64,000 bases of DNA from NZ13-RE01 sp964612975 (lineage in GTDB: Bacteria > Dictyoglomota > Dictyoglomia > Dictyoglomales > Dictyoglomaceae): positions 186,001 through 250,000 of the forward strand of contig CAZTGC010000001.1 of NCBI GenBank assembly GCA_964612975.1. The letters run 5' to 3'. The notes beneath the pieces were generated by a model. It was given only the letters and a program-made list of their open reading frames with translations. It searched no databases and had not been told where the DNA came from. A program made the position numbers and the translations under genes. Of the stretch, positions 25,382-34,065 are shown piece after piece. Position 1 is the first letter of the stretch; each line of letters starts with the position of its first letter.

Positions 25382-27172
25382 ATGAATCTAACTTTGTTAG
25401 GCGACTTATATAAAAAAGCAAGGTCCTTTCCTGATGCACCCGGAGTATATATCTTTAAGGATGCAAAAGGGAAGATTATTTATGTTGGAAAATCAAAATC
25501 TTTAAAAAAAAGAGTTCTTTCTTATTTTAAAGATAATTCTCCTAAAAATATCCTTCTTTTAAAGAGAGCTCAAAGTTTAGATTATATAATAACAGATTCT
25601 GAAACTGAAGCCTACATATTGGAATCTATTCTTATAAAAAAACATAGACCCACATATAATATTCAATTAAGAGATGACAAACAATATTCCTTGTTAAAAT
25701 TGACATTGAATGAGCCTTTTCCTCGATTAATAAAGACAAGAAAAATTGAGGATGACTCTGCAAAATACTTTGGTCCTTTTCCTCAGTCAAGCACTGTTAG
25801 AGAAACTATTTCTTTGGTTAAAAAAATCTTTAATCTCAGAAGTTGTTCCTGGGAATTACCAAAAAGAGGACCTAAGAGACCTTGTATATACTATGATCTA
25901 AAAAGGTGTAATGCTCCTTGTCAGGGATATATTTCTCAAGAGGAATATAGAAAAATTGTTGATGGGGTTCTTTTATTCTTAGAAGGTAAATATCAAAAAT
26001 TGGTTGAGGAATTAACAGAGAAAATGAATTCAGCAGTTTCTAATTTAGAATTTGAAAAAGCTATAAAATACAGAGATCAAATAAAATATCTCCAAAGTCT
26101 TGGGGAGAAACAAAAGATTCTTTTCTTTGATAAAGAAGATAAAGATCTTATTCAAATTTATATAGAAGAAACTTCTGCTAAAGTTCTTGTTTATTTGATA
26201 AGGGAGGGGAAATTAATAGAAAAGAGGATAAATACTCTGAAGGTACCCTTAGATTATGACAAGAAAGAGATATTACTTAGTTTCTTAACCCAATATTATT
26301 CTCAAAGGGAAATTTCTAATATAGTGATTATTCCTTTAGATTTAGGAGAAGAAAGGAATGAGATAGAGAGATTTTTATCTGAGAGAAAAAAAGATAATGT
26401 TTCTATAAGAGAACCTATAGGGAAAGAGATGGAATTATTGGAAATGGCTTTAAAGGATCTTACTATAATTGAAATTAAAAAGGATAAGGTATGGAATGAA
26501 TTATTAGAGTTGCAAAAAGTGCTTAATTTAGAGAATATTCCATTATGGATTGAAGGTTATGATGTTTCAAATATTCAAGGAAAAGAGGCAGTGGGATCTC
26601 GTGTAGTATTTTATAAGGGATTACCTTATAAAGAAAAATATAGGAGATATAAAATTAAATTTACTAATGAAACACCTAATGACTATTTAATGCTTCAGGA
26701 GATAATGGGGAGAAGACTTAAAGATACCGAAGATGAAATTTCTGATATTATTTTAATAGATGGAGGAAAGGGACAACTCAATGTAATATTGGAGGTATTT
26801 AAAAGATTAAATATAAAACCAAAGGCTTTAGTAGCTTTAGCTAAAAAGGAGGAGGAAATTTATATTCCAAATAAAAAGAAACCTATAAAATTAGATAAAT
26901 CTTCTCCTGCTCTACATATATTACAAAGAATCAGAGATGAGGCCCATAGGTTTGCTTTAACCTATCATAGAAAATTAAGAAATAAAAAAATTTTAGAAAA
27001 TAAATCTATAAAAATTAAAGGATTAGGAGAAAAGAGATGGAGAATATTATTAGAAAAATTCCATTCCATAGATAATATGAAAAAAGTTCCTGAGGAAGAA
27101 TTTTTAAATATAAATGGGATTCCTAAAACCTTAGGAGAAAGGATTTATCAATATTTACATGATCAAGATTAA
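25382..27172 (+). CDS. uvrC: UvrABC excinuclease subunit C
   Basis: UvrC makes both incisions in nucleotide excision repair. The 596-residue protein has the N-terminal GIY-YIG nuclease (SFPDAPGVYIFKD and KIIYVGKSKSLKKRV), the Cys-rich CIYYDLKRCNAPCQGYIS segment, a UVR motif (about 195-230), the RNase H-like nuclease with EGYDVSNIQG, and a helix-hairpin-helix pair at the end. The start at 25382 fits family alignments; upstream in-frame codons fall inside the promoter. It appears to be a single-gene unit between the argS and pdxS promoters. Confidence 0.96.
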   Translation: MNLTLLGDLYKKARSFPDAPGVYIFKDAKGKIIYVGKSKSLKKRVLSYFKDNSPKNILLLKRAQSLDYIITDSETEAYILESILIKKHRPTYNIQLRDDKQYSLLKLTLNEPFPRLIKTRKIEDDSAKYFGPFPQSSTVRETISLVKKIFNLRSCSWELPKRGPKRPCIYYDLKRCNAPCQGYISQEEYRKIVDGVLLFLEGKYQKLVEELTEKMNSAVSNLEFEKAIKYRDQIKYLQSLGEKQKILFFDKEDKDLIQIYIEETSAKVLVYLIREGKLIEKRINTLKVPLDYDKKEILLSFLTQYYSQREISNIVIIPLDLGEERNEIERFLSERKKDNVSIREPIGKEMELLEMALKDLTIIEIKKDKVWNELLELQKVLNLENIPLWIEGYDVSNIQGKEAVGSRVVFYKGLPYKEKYRRYKIKFTNETPNDYLMLQEIMGRRLKDTEDEISDIILIDGGKGQLNVILEVFKRLNIKPKALVALAKKEEEIYIPNKKKPIKLDKSSPALHILQRIRDEAHRFALTYHRKLRNKKILENKSIKIKGLGEKRWRILLEKFHSIDNMKKVPEEEFLNINGIPKTLGERIYQYLHDQD

Positions 27173-27180
27173 AAATTTTT

Positions 27181-27211
27181 TTGACAAATTTAATCAAAAA
27201 GAGTATATGAT
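27181..27211 (+). promoter_or_regulatory. Promoter of pdxS and the clpC-radA-disA run
   Basis: A perfect TTGACA lies 55 bases before pdxS. The -10 could be TATATG (17-base spacer) or the overlapping TATGAT (19-base spacer). It begins nine bases after the uvrC stop codon, so it is the probable start of the long downstream unit. No CtsR-like direct repeat was recognised. Confidence 0.5.
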
Positions 27212-27241
27212 GTATAATTTTATTTGAAAGGAGGGTATGTT

Positions 27242-28129
27242 ATGGAAGTAATATTAGGAAACGAAAAGGTAAAAAGAGGTCTTGCCCAGATGTTAAAGGG
27301 TGGAGCAATAATGGACGTTACCAATGCTGAACAAGCAGAAATAGCTGAATCTGCAGGAGCTGTCGCTGTTATGGCTTTGGAGAGGGTCCCTGCAGATATA
27401 AGAGCCCAAGGTGGGGTAGCCCGAATGGCAGATCCAAAGAAGATAAAGGAAATAATGTCTGCTGTTAGTATTCCGGTTATGGCAAAGGTAAGAATTGGTC
27501 ACTTTGTTGAAGCACAAATATTAGAAGCCCTTGGGGTTGATTTTATAGATGAAAGTGAAGTCTTAACTCCAGCAGATGAAAAATATCATATAAATAAACA
27601 TTTATTCAAAGTTCCCTTTGTTTGTGGAGCAAGGGATTTGGGTGAGGCTTTAAGAAGAATCGCAGAGGGTGCAGCAATGATTAGAACAAAAGGGGAAGCA
27701 GGGACAGGAAATGCAGTTGAAGCAGTAAGGCATATGAGACAAATAATGGATGAAATAAGAACCTTAGCTCTTATTCCCGAGGAAGAATTAGTTACAAAAG
27801 CAAAGGAATTAGGGGCACCCTTAGAGGTTTTAATGGAAACTAAGAAGTTAGGAAGACTTCCTGTTGTGAATTTTGCAGCTGGAGGTATTGCAACTCCTGC
27901 AGATGCTGCATTAATGATGCACCTAGGTGCAGATGGGGTTTTCGTGGGTTCTGGAATATTCAAATCCAAGGATCCAGAAAAGATGGCAAGAGCAATAGTC
28001 TTAGCTGTAACTTACTACAATTATCCCGAGGTTCTTGCTGAAATTTCTGAAGATTTAGGGGAACCTATGCCGGGAATTGATGTCCGACAGCTTTCAGAAA
28101 AAGATTTATTACAGATTAGGGGTTGGTAA
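27242..28129 (+). CDS. pdxS: Pyridoxal 5'-phosphate synthase subunit PdxS
   Basis: PdxS condenses a pentose phosphate, a triose phosphate and ammonia into PLP; ammonia comes from PdxT. The 295-residue protein shows the family's VKRGLAQMLKGGAIMDVTNAEQA opening, catalytic Lys in VPVMAKVRIGH-like sequence (here IPVMAKVRIGH) and the GEAGTGN phosphate loop. The ATG at 27242 has AAAGGAGG seven bases ahead, which decides it against an in-frame TTG 18 bases upstream. The stop overlaps the leader of pdxT. Confidence 0.98.
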   Translation: MEVILGNEKVKRGLAQMLKGGAIMDVTNAEQAEIAESAGAVAVMALERVPADIRAQGGVARMADPKKIKEIMSAVSIPVMAKVRIGHFVEAQILEALGVDFIDESEVLTPADEKYHINKHLFKVPFVCGARDLGEALRRIAEGAAMIRTKGEAGTGNAVEAVRHMRQIMDEIRTLALIPEEELVTKAKELGAPLEVLMETKKLGRLPVVNFAAGGIATPADAALMMHLGADGVFVGSGIFKSKDPEKMARAIVLAVTYYNYPEVLAEISEDLGEPMPGIDVRQLSEKDLLQIRGW

Positions 28130-28134
28130 TTACT

Positions 28135-28704
28135 ATGAAGATTGGAATTTTAGCTCTTCAAGGTTCTGTAGAAGAACATAAGGGAATTTTAGAAAAATTG
28201 GAAATAGAGAATGTCCTGGTAAAAAAAGCAAAGGATTTGGATATTATAGATGGTTTAATATTGCCAGGAGGCGAAAGCACTACTTTTATACACATACTAA
28301 AAACTATGGACATTTTTGAATATCTTAAAGAAAAAATTAAGAAGGGCCTTCCTGTGTTTTCCACTTGTGCTGGTTTGATCATTCTTGCAAAAGAAATTGA
28401 GAATTATCCTAATCAAAATTCTTTAGGTATATTAAATATTAACTTATCTCGCAATGCTTACGGTCGTCAAAGGGAAAGTTTTATAACCTATCTTTCCATT
28501 CCTACATTGGGAGATAAACCCTATGAAGCAGTGTTTATTAGAGCTCCAAAGATAATAAAGACTGGAGAAGGAGTTAAGATCCATGCAATCTTTCAAAATA
28601 GTCCTGTTTTCGTGGAAGAGGGGAATATTTTGGGACTTACCTTTCATCCTGAGCTGACTAACGATTTAAGAATTCACAAATATTTTCTAAGTAAAATAAG
28701 ATAA
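28135..28704 (+). CDS. pdxT: Pyridoxal 5'-phosphate synthase glutaminase PdxT
   Basis: PdxT is the class I glutamine amidotransferase that feeds ammonia to PdxS. The 189-residue protein opens KIGILALQGSVEEH, has the oxyanion region LPGGESTTF, the nucleophile cysteine in FSTCAGLI and the catalytic His and Glu in TFHPELTND. The ATG at 28135 gives the normal family length. It begins six bases after the pdxS stop, and both genes are probably co-transcribed with the mcsA-mcsB-clpC group that follows after five bases. Confidence 0.96.
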   Translation: MKIGILALQGSVEEHKGILEKLEIENVLVKKAKDLDIIDGLILPGGESTTFIHILKTMDIFEYLKEKIKKGLPVFSTCAGLIILAKEIENYPNQNSLGILNINLSRNAYGRQRESFITYLSIPTLGDKPYEAVFIRAPKIIKTGEGVKIHAIFQNSPVFVEEGNILGLTFHPELTNDLRIHKYFLSKIR

Positions 28705-28709
28705 AGTTT

Positions 28710-29168
28710 ATGTTATGTCAAAATTGTAGAAAAAACCCTATTGAAGTAATTATAGAGATAAATGATGGAGATAAAAAAGAAAGAATTTCTTTGTGTAGAG
28801 GTTGTTTTAAAGATTATTATCGTCAATTTCTAAAGGACACCTTTAGGGAACTATTACAGATTGTTGAAGAAAATTTCTTTAAATATAATGATTATTGTCC
28901 ATATTGTGGAAAAAGTTGGAGAGAAATTGAGGAAAGTAAAAAGATAGGATGCGAAAACTGCTACAAAACTTTTAAAGAAAGATTAAATGGTATTTTAGAG
29001 AAAATACATGGAAAGAAGAAATATAGAGGAAAAACTCCGAAATCATCAGGAGAAAAATTTGAAGAGATTATGAGAAATAAAATATTGCTTTCAAAGGCTA
29101 TTGAAGAGGAAAATTATGAAAAAGCTGCAGAGATTAGAGATTATTTAAAAAAGTTGAGAAAAGGCTGA
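28710..29168 (+). CDS. mcsA: McsA-like zinc/UVR protein
   Basis: McsA is the zinc-binding activator of the protein-arginine kinase McsB in Gram-positive bacteria. This 152-residue protein has Cys pairs CQNC, CRGC, CPYC and CENC, matching the four CxxC motifs of McsA, and a C-terminal UVR motif (LSKAIEEENYEKAAEIRDYL). Its place directly before mcsB and clpC supports the name. Because the neighbouring McsB seems to lack key catalytic residues, the activator role may be altered here. Confidence 0.88.
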   Translation: MLCQNCRKNPIEVIIEINDGDKKERISLCRGCFKDYYRQFLKDTFRELLQIVEENFFKYNDYCPYCGKSWREIEESKKIGCENCYKTFKERLNGILEKIHGKKKYRGKTPKSSGEKFEEIMRNKILLSKAIEEENYEKAAEIRDYLKKLRKG

Positions 29169-29170
29169 AA

Positions 29171-30211
29171 ATGAATGAAATTTATAAGTTTTTAGGCTGG
29201 ATAAGAGAGGATCATCAATATAGAGATATCTTTGTGAGAACAAAAATCCGCCTAATTAGAAATATGGCGGATTTTCCTTTTCCTAATCAAATAGATAATA
29301 CAAAAAGGAAGGTATTTCAAAATAAAGTAGAATGGTTATTTAACAATAGTAATGTTTTTGAGGGATTTGACTTTATACCTCTAGATAAACAAACTCTAAG
29401 AATTAAATACCTCTTTTTAGAAAAGGGAGTTCTCAATGAAAATCCAGAAGAGGACGGTAAAAGCATACTCATTAACAAAAAGGGAGACCTTAGCATATTG
29501 ATTAATGAAAATGATCACTTCCAATTGCAAAAAAATGTTTCAGGATTTGATTTTGAAAATTCTTTAATTCTCCTATATGAATTAGAGGAGAGACTCTCAG
29601 AATATTTTGAATTTGCCTTTGATTCCAATATAGGTTATTTAACTTCCTCAGTAGAAAACATTGGTATTGGAATAAAAATAACCTTTTGGGTTCATCTTCC
29701 AGGACTATCCCAAGAAGATGAAGTTCTTAATTTAATGAGATCTTTTAAATCTTCAAAAATATATATGAAAGAAGTTTATAAAAATGAGGATTACTCTGTA
29801 GGGAATTTATTCGAAGTTTCCATAGATGAAGGACTTTCTTCCCAAAAAAGACTTATTTCTAAGGTAAAAAGAGTTGTAGAAAAGATAATTAATCGAGAAA
29901 GAGAGGCAAGAAAAGTTTTGTTAACAGAAAGAAGGATTATTATTGAGGATACTGTTTATAAGTCCTTAGGACTTATAAATTATAGTAAAATTCTTAGCTT
30001 CAGAGGAGCAGTGGAATTGTTATATAACTTGAGATTAGGAGCTTCATTAAATATTATATCAATTCCCCTAAAATTAATTGATATTCTTTCTATTTTTGTT
30101 CAGCCAAACCATATTCAATTAAGATATGGAAGGGAATTAAATTCTCCAGAAATGGAAATTTTGAGAGCAAATTTATTGCGTGATGTTTTCAAAAGTTATA
30201 AAATATCATAG
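29171..30211 (+). CDS. mcsB: McsB-like protein, probably kinase-dead
   Basis: McsB phosphorylates arginines to mark proteins for ClpCP. This 346-residue protein is in the right place and alignable along its length, including RTKIRLIRNM, INENDHFQLQ, GYLTSS and LRLGASL. But several phosphagen-kinase residues are changed relative to B. subtilis McsB as I recall it: SRIR becomes TKIR (24-27), DHIRIQ becomes DHFQLQ (115-120), CPTNVGTGLR becomes SVENIGIGIK (160-169), and the RGxYGEG loop becomes KEVYKNE (200-206). The reading frame is intact, so it may serve as a non-catalytic partner of McsA or ClpC. Confidence 0.82.
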   Translation: MNEIYKFLGWIREDHQYRDIFVRTKIRLIRNMADFPFPNQIDNTKRKVFQNKVEWLFNNSNVFEGFDFIPLDKQTLRIKYLFLEKGVLNENPEEDGKSILINKKGDLSILINENDHFQLQKNVSGFDFENSLILLYELEERLSEYFEFAFDSNIGYLTSSVENIGIGIKITFWVHLPGLSQEDEVLNLMRSFKSSKIYMKEVYKNEDYSVGNLFEVSIDEGLSSQKRLISKVKRVVEKIINREREARKVLLTERRIIIEDTVYKSLGLINYSKILSFRGAVELLYNLRLGASLNIISIPLKLIDILSIFVQPNHIQLRYGRELNSPEMEILRANLLRDVFKSYKIS

Positions 30212-30239
30212 GGAAGTGTATTAAAGGAGGTGTATTTAT

Positions 30240-32690
30240 ATGATGGACAAACTAACGCAAAGAGCATATAGAGTGTTACTATTGGCACAAGAAGAGGCAA
30301 GACGTTTAAATTATTCCACAGTTGGAACAGAGCATATTCTATTGGGACTAATTCGTGAAGAAGGGGGAGTTGCTGCCCAAGCCCTTATCAATTTGGGTTT
30401 AGATCTTAATTATTTAAGAGCAGAAATAGAACGTTTAATTGGACGGGGAGATGGAACCTCTTATGGTGCACTTCCCTTTACTTCTCGAGCAAAAAAGGTC
30501 TTAGAATATGCTTCTGAATCTGCACAAGAATTAAATCATAATTATATTGGAACAGAACATCTTCTTTTAGGGCTTTTAAAAGAAGGAGAAGGTGTTGCTG
30601 CCCATGTATTGGAGGGTATGGGGGTAAGATTAGAGGATGTAACTGTGGAAATTTTTAAAATCTTAGGAGAGCCTATTGAGTCTCATAGACTAAAAAATAA
30701 GTTTCTTTCTACATCAAGAAAAAAGAGACCAATTACTGCAACCTTAGATGAATTTGGAAGAGATCTTACCCATTTGGCAAGACAAGGAAAATTAGATCCT
30801 ATAATTGGTAGAGAAAAAGAATTAGAAAGAATAATACAAATTCTTAGTAGAAGGACAAAAAATAATCCAGTACTTATAGGAGAACCAGGGGTTGGAAAAA
30901 CTGCAATTGTTGAAGGATTAGCCCAAAAAATTGTTACGAATGAAGTTCCAGATGTTCTTTTAAATAAAAAGATTATCGCCTTAGATATGGGAACAATAAT
31001 TGCTGGAACAAAATACAGAGGTGAATTTGAAGAGAGAATGCAAAGAATTATCGAAGAAGTAAAGATGTCAAAGGATGTTATTCTATTTATTGATGAAATA
31101 CATACATTGGTAGGGGCAGGAGCTGCAGAGGGAGCAGTTGATGCAGCTAATATTTTAAAACCTTCTCTTGCAAAGGGAGAAATTCAACTTATTGGAGCCA
31201 CCACTCCTACAGAGTATAGAAAATACATTGAAAAGGATGGTGCTTTAGAGAGAAGGTTTCAACCTGTGAGGGTGATGGAATCCACATATGATGAAACTAT
31301 ACAAATTCTTAAAGGATTAAGAGAAAGGTATGAAAATTTCCATCATGTTAGAATTCCTGATGAAACTATAGAGGAAGCTGTTAAACTCTCATTAAGATAT
31401 ATTAATGATCGTTTCCTTCCAGATAAAGCTATTGATATTATTGATGAGGCATCTGCAAGGGTAAGATTAACAAGACCAAAATCTACTGCACACAGCAATT
31501 TGGAAAGAGAACTTGAGAGAATAAAAGAGCAAAAAGGGATTGCAATAAGGAATCAAAATTTTGAAAGGGCAGCTCAATTGAGGAATGAAGAGAAAAAGTT
31601 AGAGGAGTATATTAGGGGATTTTTAAATTCCACATCTGTTTCAGAAAGGATTGTAACTCCAGAGGATGTAGCTCAAGTTGTATCTGCGTGGACAGGTATT
31701 CCCGTTGCTCAATTGTTAATTGAAGAGAGAGAAAGACTCTTGAGAATGGAAGAGGAATTACATAAGAGAATTATATCTCAAGATGAAGCAGTAAGAGTAG
31801 TATCAAAGGCAATTAGAAGATCTCGCTCGGGAATTAAAGATCCAAAGAGACCAATTGGAGTATTCCTATTCTTGGGTCCCACTGGAGTTGGAAAAACAGA
31901 ATTGGCAAGGGCATTAGCAGAATATCTATTTGGAAATGAGAATGCTCTTATACGTTTTGATATGTCTGAATATATGGAGAAACATAGTGTATCGAGATTA
32001 ATAGGCGCCCCTCCTGGATATGTAGGATATGAAGAGGGAGGGCAATTGACAGAAAAAGTCCATAGAAGGCCTTATTCTGTAATACTTTTTGATGAGATTG
32101 AAAAGGCTCATATAGATATCTTCAACGTGTTACTACAAATTATGGATGATGGACAATTAACCGATGGTCATGGAAGGAGGGTAGATTTTAAGAACACTAT
32201 TCTAATTATGACTTCCAATTTTGGAGCAGAATACTTTAAACAAGAAACTACTCTTGGCTTTGCATCAAAAGAAGATAAAGAAAAATCTCTTGAGAAAATC
32301 AAGGATCTTATTCTGAGCGAGATAAAAAAATATTTCCGTCCAGAATTCTTGAACCGATTAGACGAGATTGTATTCTTCCATCCATTATCCCGAGATGACT
32401 TAAGAAAGATTGTAGAACTTCTCCTTAAACCCATCGCAGGAAGATTAATGGAGAAGAAGATTACCCTTGAAATAGAGGAAGAAGTTAAAAACTTCTTAGT
32501 AGAAAAAGGATATGATCCTTTCTATGGTGCAAGACCATTAAAGAGAACTATTCAAAATTATCTTGAAGATCCTTTGGCAGAGCTAATTCTTGATGGGAGA
32601 TTTAAAGAAGGAGATATTGTAAGAGCAGAATTAAATAAAGAAAATAATAAAATAGAATTCAGAAATGTATCTTTGGTAGCTAATAGATGA
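30240..32690 (+). CDS. clpC: ClpC-type AAA+ unfoldase
   Basis: ClpC unfolds proteins for degradation by ClpP. The 816-residue protein has two N-terminal Clp repeats, each with GTEH(I/L)LLGL (glutamates that bind phospho-arginine in B. subtilis ClpC), a first AAA module with Walker A GEPGVGKT (214-221), a middle coiled coil with a UVR motif (about 425-450), and a second AAA module with GPTGVGKT (546-553). The AAAGGAGGTG ribosome site, nine bases before the first ATG, is one of the strongest in the window. No clpP is visible here. The product is full length. Confidence 0.97.
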   Translation: MMDKLTQRAYRVLLLAQEEARRLNYSTVGTEHILLGLIREEGGVAAQALINLGLDLNYLRAEIERLIGRGDGTSYGALPFTSRAKKVLEYASESAQELNHNYIGTEHLLLGLLKEGEGVAAHVLEGMGVRLEDVTVEIFKILGEPIESHRLKNKFLSTSRKKRPITATLDEFGRDLTHLARQGKLDPIIGREKELERIIQILSRRTKNNPVLIGEPGVGKTAIVEGLAQKIVTNEVPDVLLNKKIIALDMGTIIAGTKYRGEFEERMQRIIEEVKMSKDVILFIDEIHTLVGAGAAEGAVDAANILKPSLAKGEIQLIGATTPTEYRKYIEKDGALERRFQPVRVMESTYDETIQILKGLRERYENFHHVRIPDETIEEAVKLSLRYINDRFLPDKAIDIIDEASARVRLTRPKSTAHSNLERELERIKEQKGIAIRNQNFERAAQLRNEEKKLEEYIRGFLNSTSVSERIVTPEDVAQVVSAWTGIPVAQLLIEERERLLRMEEELHKRIISQDEAVRVVSKAIRRSRSGIKDPKRPIGVFLFLGPTGVGKTELARALAEYLFGNENALIRFDMSEYMEKHSVSRLIGAPPGYVGYEEGGQLTEKVHRRPYSVILFDEIEKAHIDIFNVLLQIMDDGQLTDGHGRRVDFKNTILIMTSNFGAEYFKQETTLGFASKEDKEKSLEKIKDLILSEIKKYFRPEFLNRLDEIVFFHPLSRDDLRKIVELLLKPIAGRLMEKKITLEIEEEVKNFLVEKGYDPFYGARPLKRTIQNYLEDPLAELILDGRFKEGDIVRAELNKENNKIEFRNVSLVANR

Positions 32691-32703
32691 GAAAGAGAAT
32701 TGG

Positions 32704-34065
32704 ATGGTAAAGTTAAAGGTAAAATATATTTGTCAAGTATGTGGATATGAATCTATAGGATGGTTAGGAAAATGCCCTAATTGTGGTTACTTTGGCTCTT
32801 TAACTGAAATTAAAGAAGAAGATATGGAAAAGTTAGAAGAAAGAAAAGATATAAAAACTTTCCTAATTGATGAAATAGAATCAGAAGAAAGTAAAAGACT
32901 AAAAATTGGACTAAAGGAATTTGATGATCTCTTAGGGGGAGGAATAGTTCCTGGATCTTTAATTCTCCTTGCAGGGGAACCTGGAATTGGAAAATCCACT
33001 TTACTTCTTCAATTAGCCTTTTCTTTACAGGAGAAGGGTTTTCCAGTTTTATATGTCTCTGCTGAAGAATCTTTATCTCAAATAAGATTTCGAGCGGAAA
33101 GAATTTCGGATAAGATTCCATCTGTTAAATTTCTACCTGAGAATCAATTGGAGAATATTTTAGAGGTTTTAAAATCTAACAATTTTTTAGTGGTTATAAT
33201 AGATTCAATTCAAACAATTTATTCCAATAATTTCTCTACTTCTCCAGGGGGAATTGTGCAGGTTAGAGAGTGTACTTCGAGGCTTATGAATCTTGCAAAA
33301 AATATAAATACTGCAATATTTCTCGTGGGACATATCACAAAGGAAGGAGATATAGCTGGTCCTAAAACCTTAGAACATTTAGTAGATGTAGTTCTATATT
33401 TAGAAGGGGATAGATATCAAGAATTAAGAATCCTTAGAGCTATTAAAAATAGATTTGGTCCCACCAATAATCTTGCTCTATATGAAATGAGAGACTCAGG
33501 TCTTAGGGAGATCTTAGATGTATCAAAAAAACTATTGGAGGAGAGAAACAGGAATGTTTCTGGAGCCTTAGTAGTTCCAATTATGGAGGGAACAAAACCA
33601 ATATTAGTTGAACTTCAATCTTTAATAAGTAGGAGTAATACCACTTTCCCAAGAAGGATTAGTATTGGCGTAGACATAAATAAGTTGGCATTGATTCTTG
33701 CAATTCTTGAAAAAAAATTAAATTTAAAATTACAGGATAAAGATGTATTTTTTAACGTAGTGGGAGGAATAAAAATTAATGAGCCTGCAGTAGATTTAGG
33801 TATTGCCTTTTCTATTTTTTCTTCCTACTACGATATAATTTTTCCTGAGGATACAGTCGTAATTGGAGAATTGGGATTAGGAGGAGAAATTAGATCGGTA
33901 GGGAATATTGAAAAAAGGTTAAAGGAATCTCAAAAGTTAGGATTTAAAAAGGTGGTTCTTCCAAAAAGTAAAGTATCAAAAACCTTTGAGGACCTTATAT
34001 TATATCCTATCTCAGATATTTATGAGGGAATAAAAATTATCTGGGGAAATAAATGGCTGAGTTAA
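32704..34065 (+). CDS. radA: DNA repair protein RadA
   Basis: RadA (Sms) is a RecA-like ATPase that promotes branch migration in recombination. The 453-residue protein has an N-terminal zinc finger (Cys10, 13, 24, 27 in CQVC and CPNC), Walker A GEPGIGKS at 91-98, the family's KNRFG motif around residue 248, and a C-terminal Lon-like domain with GGEIRSVGNIEKRLKES. The stop codon overlaps the start of disA by 13 bases. The clpC-radA-disA order matches Firmicutes. Confidence 0.97.
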   Translation: MVKLKVKYICQVCGYESIGWLGKCPNCGYFGSLTEIKEEDMEKLEERKDIKTFLIDEIESEESKRLKIGLKEFDDLLGGGIVPGSLILLAGEPGIGKSTLLLQLAFSLQEKGFPVLYVSAEESLSQIRFRAERISDKIPSVKFLPENQLENILEVLKSNNFLVVIIDSIQTIYSNNFSTSPGGIVQVRECTSRLMNLAKNINTAIFLVGHITKEGDIAGPKTLEHLVDVVLYLEGDRYQELRILRAIKNRFGPTNNLALYEMRDSGLREILDVSKKLLEERNRNVSGALVVPIMEGTKPILVELQSLISRSNTTFPRRISIGVDINKLALILAILEKKLNLKLQDKDVFFNVVGGIKINEPAVDLGIAFSIFSSYYDIIFPEDTVVIGELGLGGEIRSVGNIEKRLKESQKLGFKKVVLPKSKVSKTFEDLILYPISDIYEGIKIIWGNKWLS

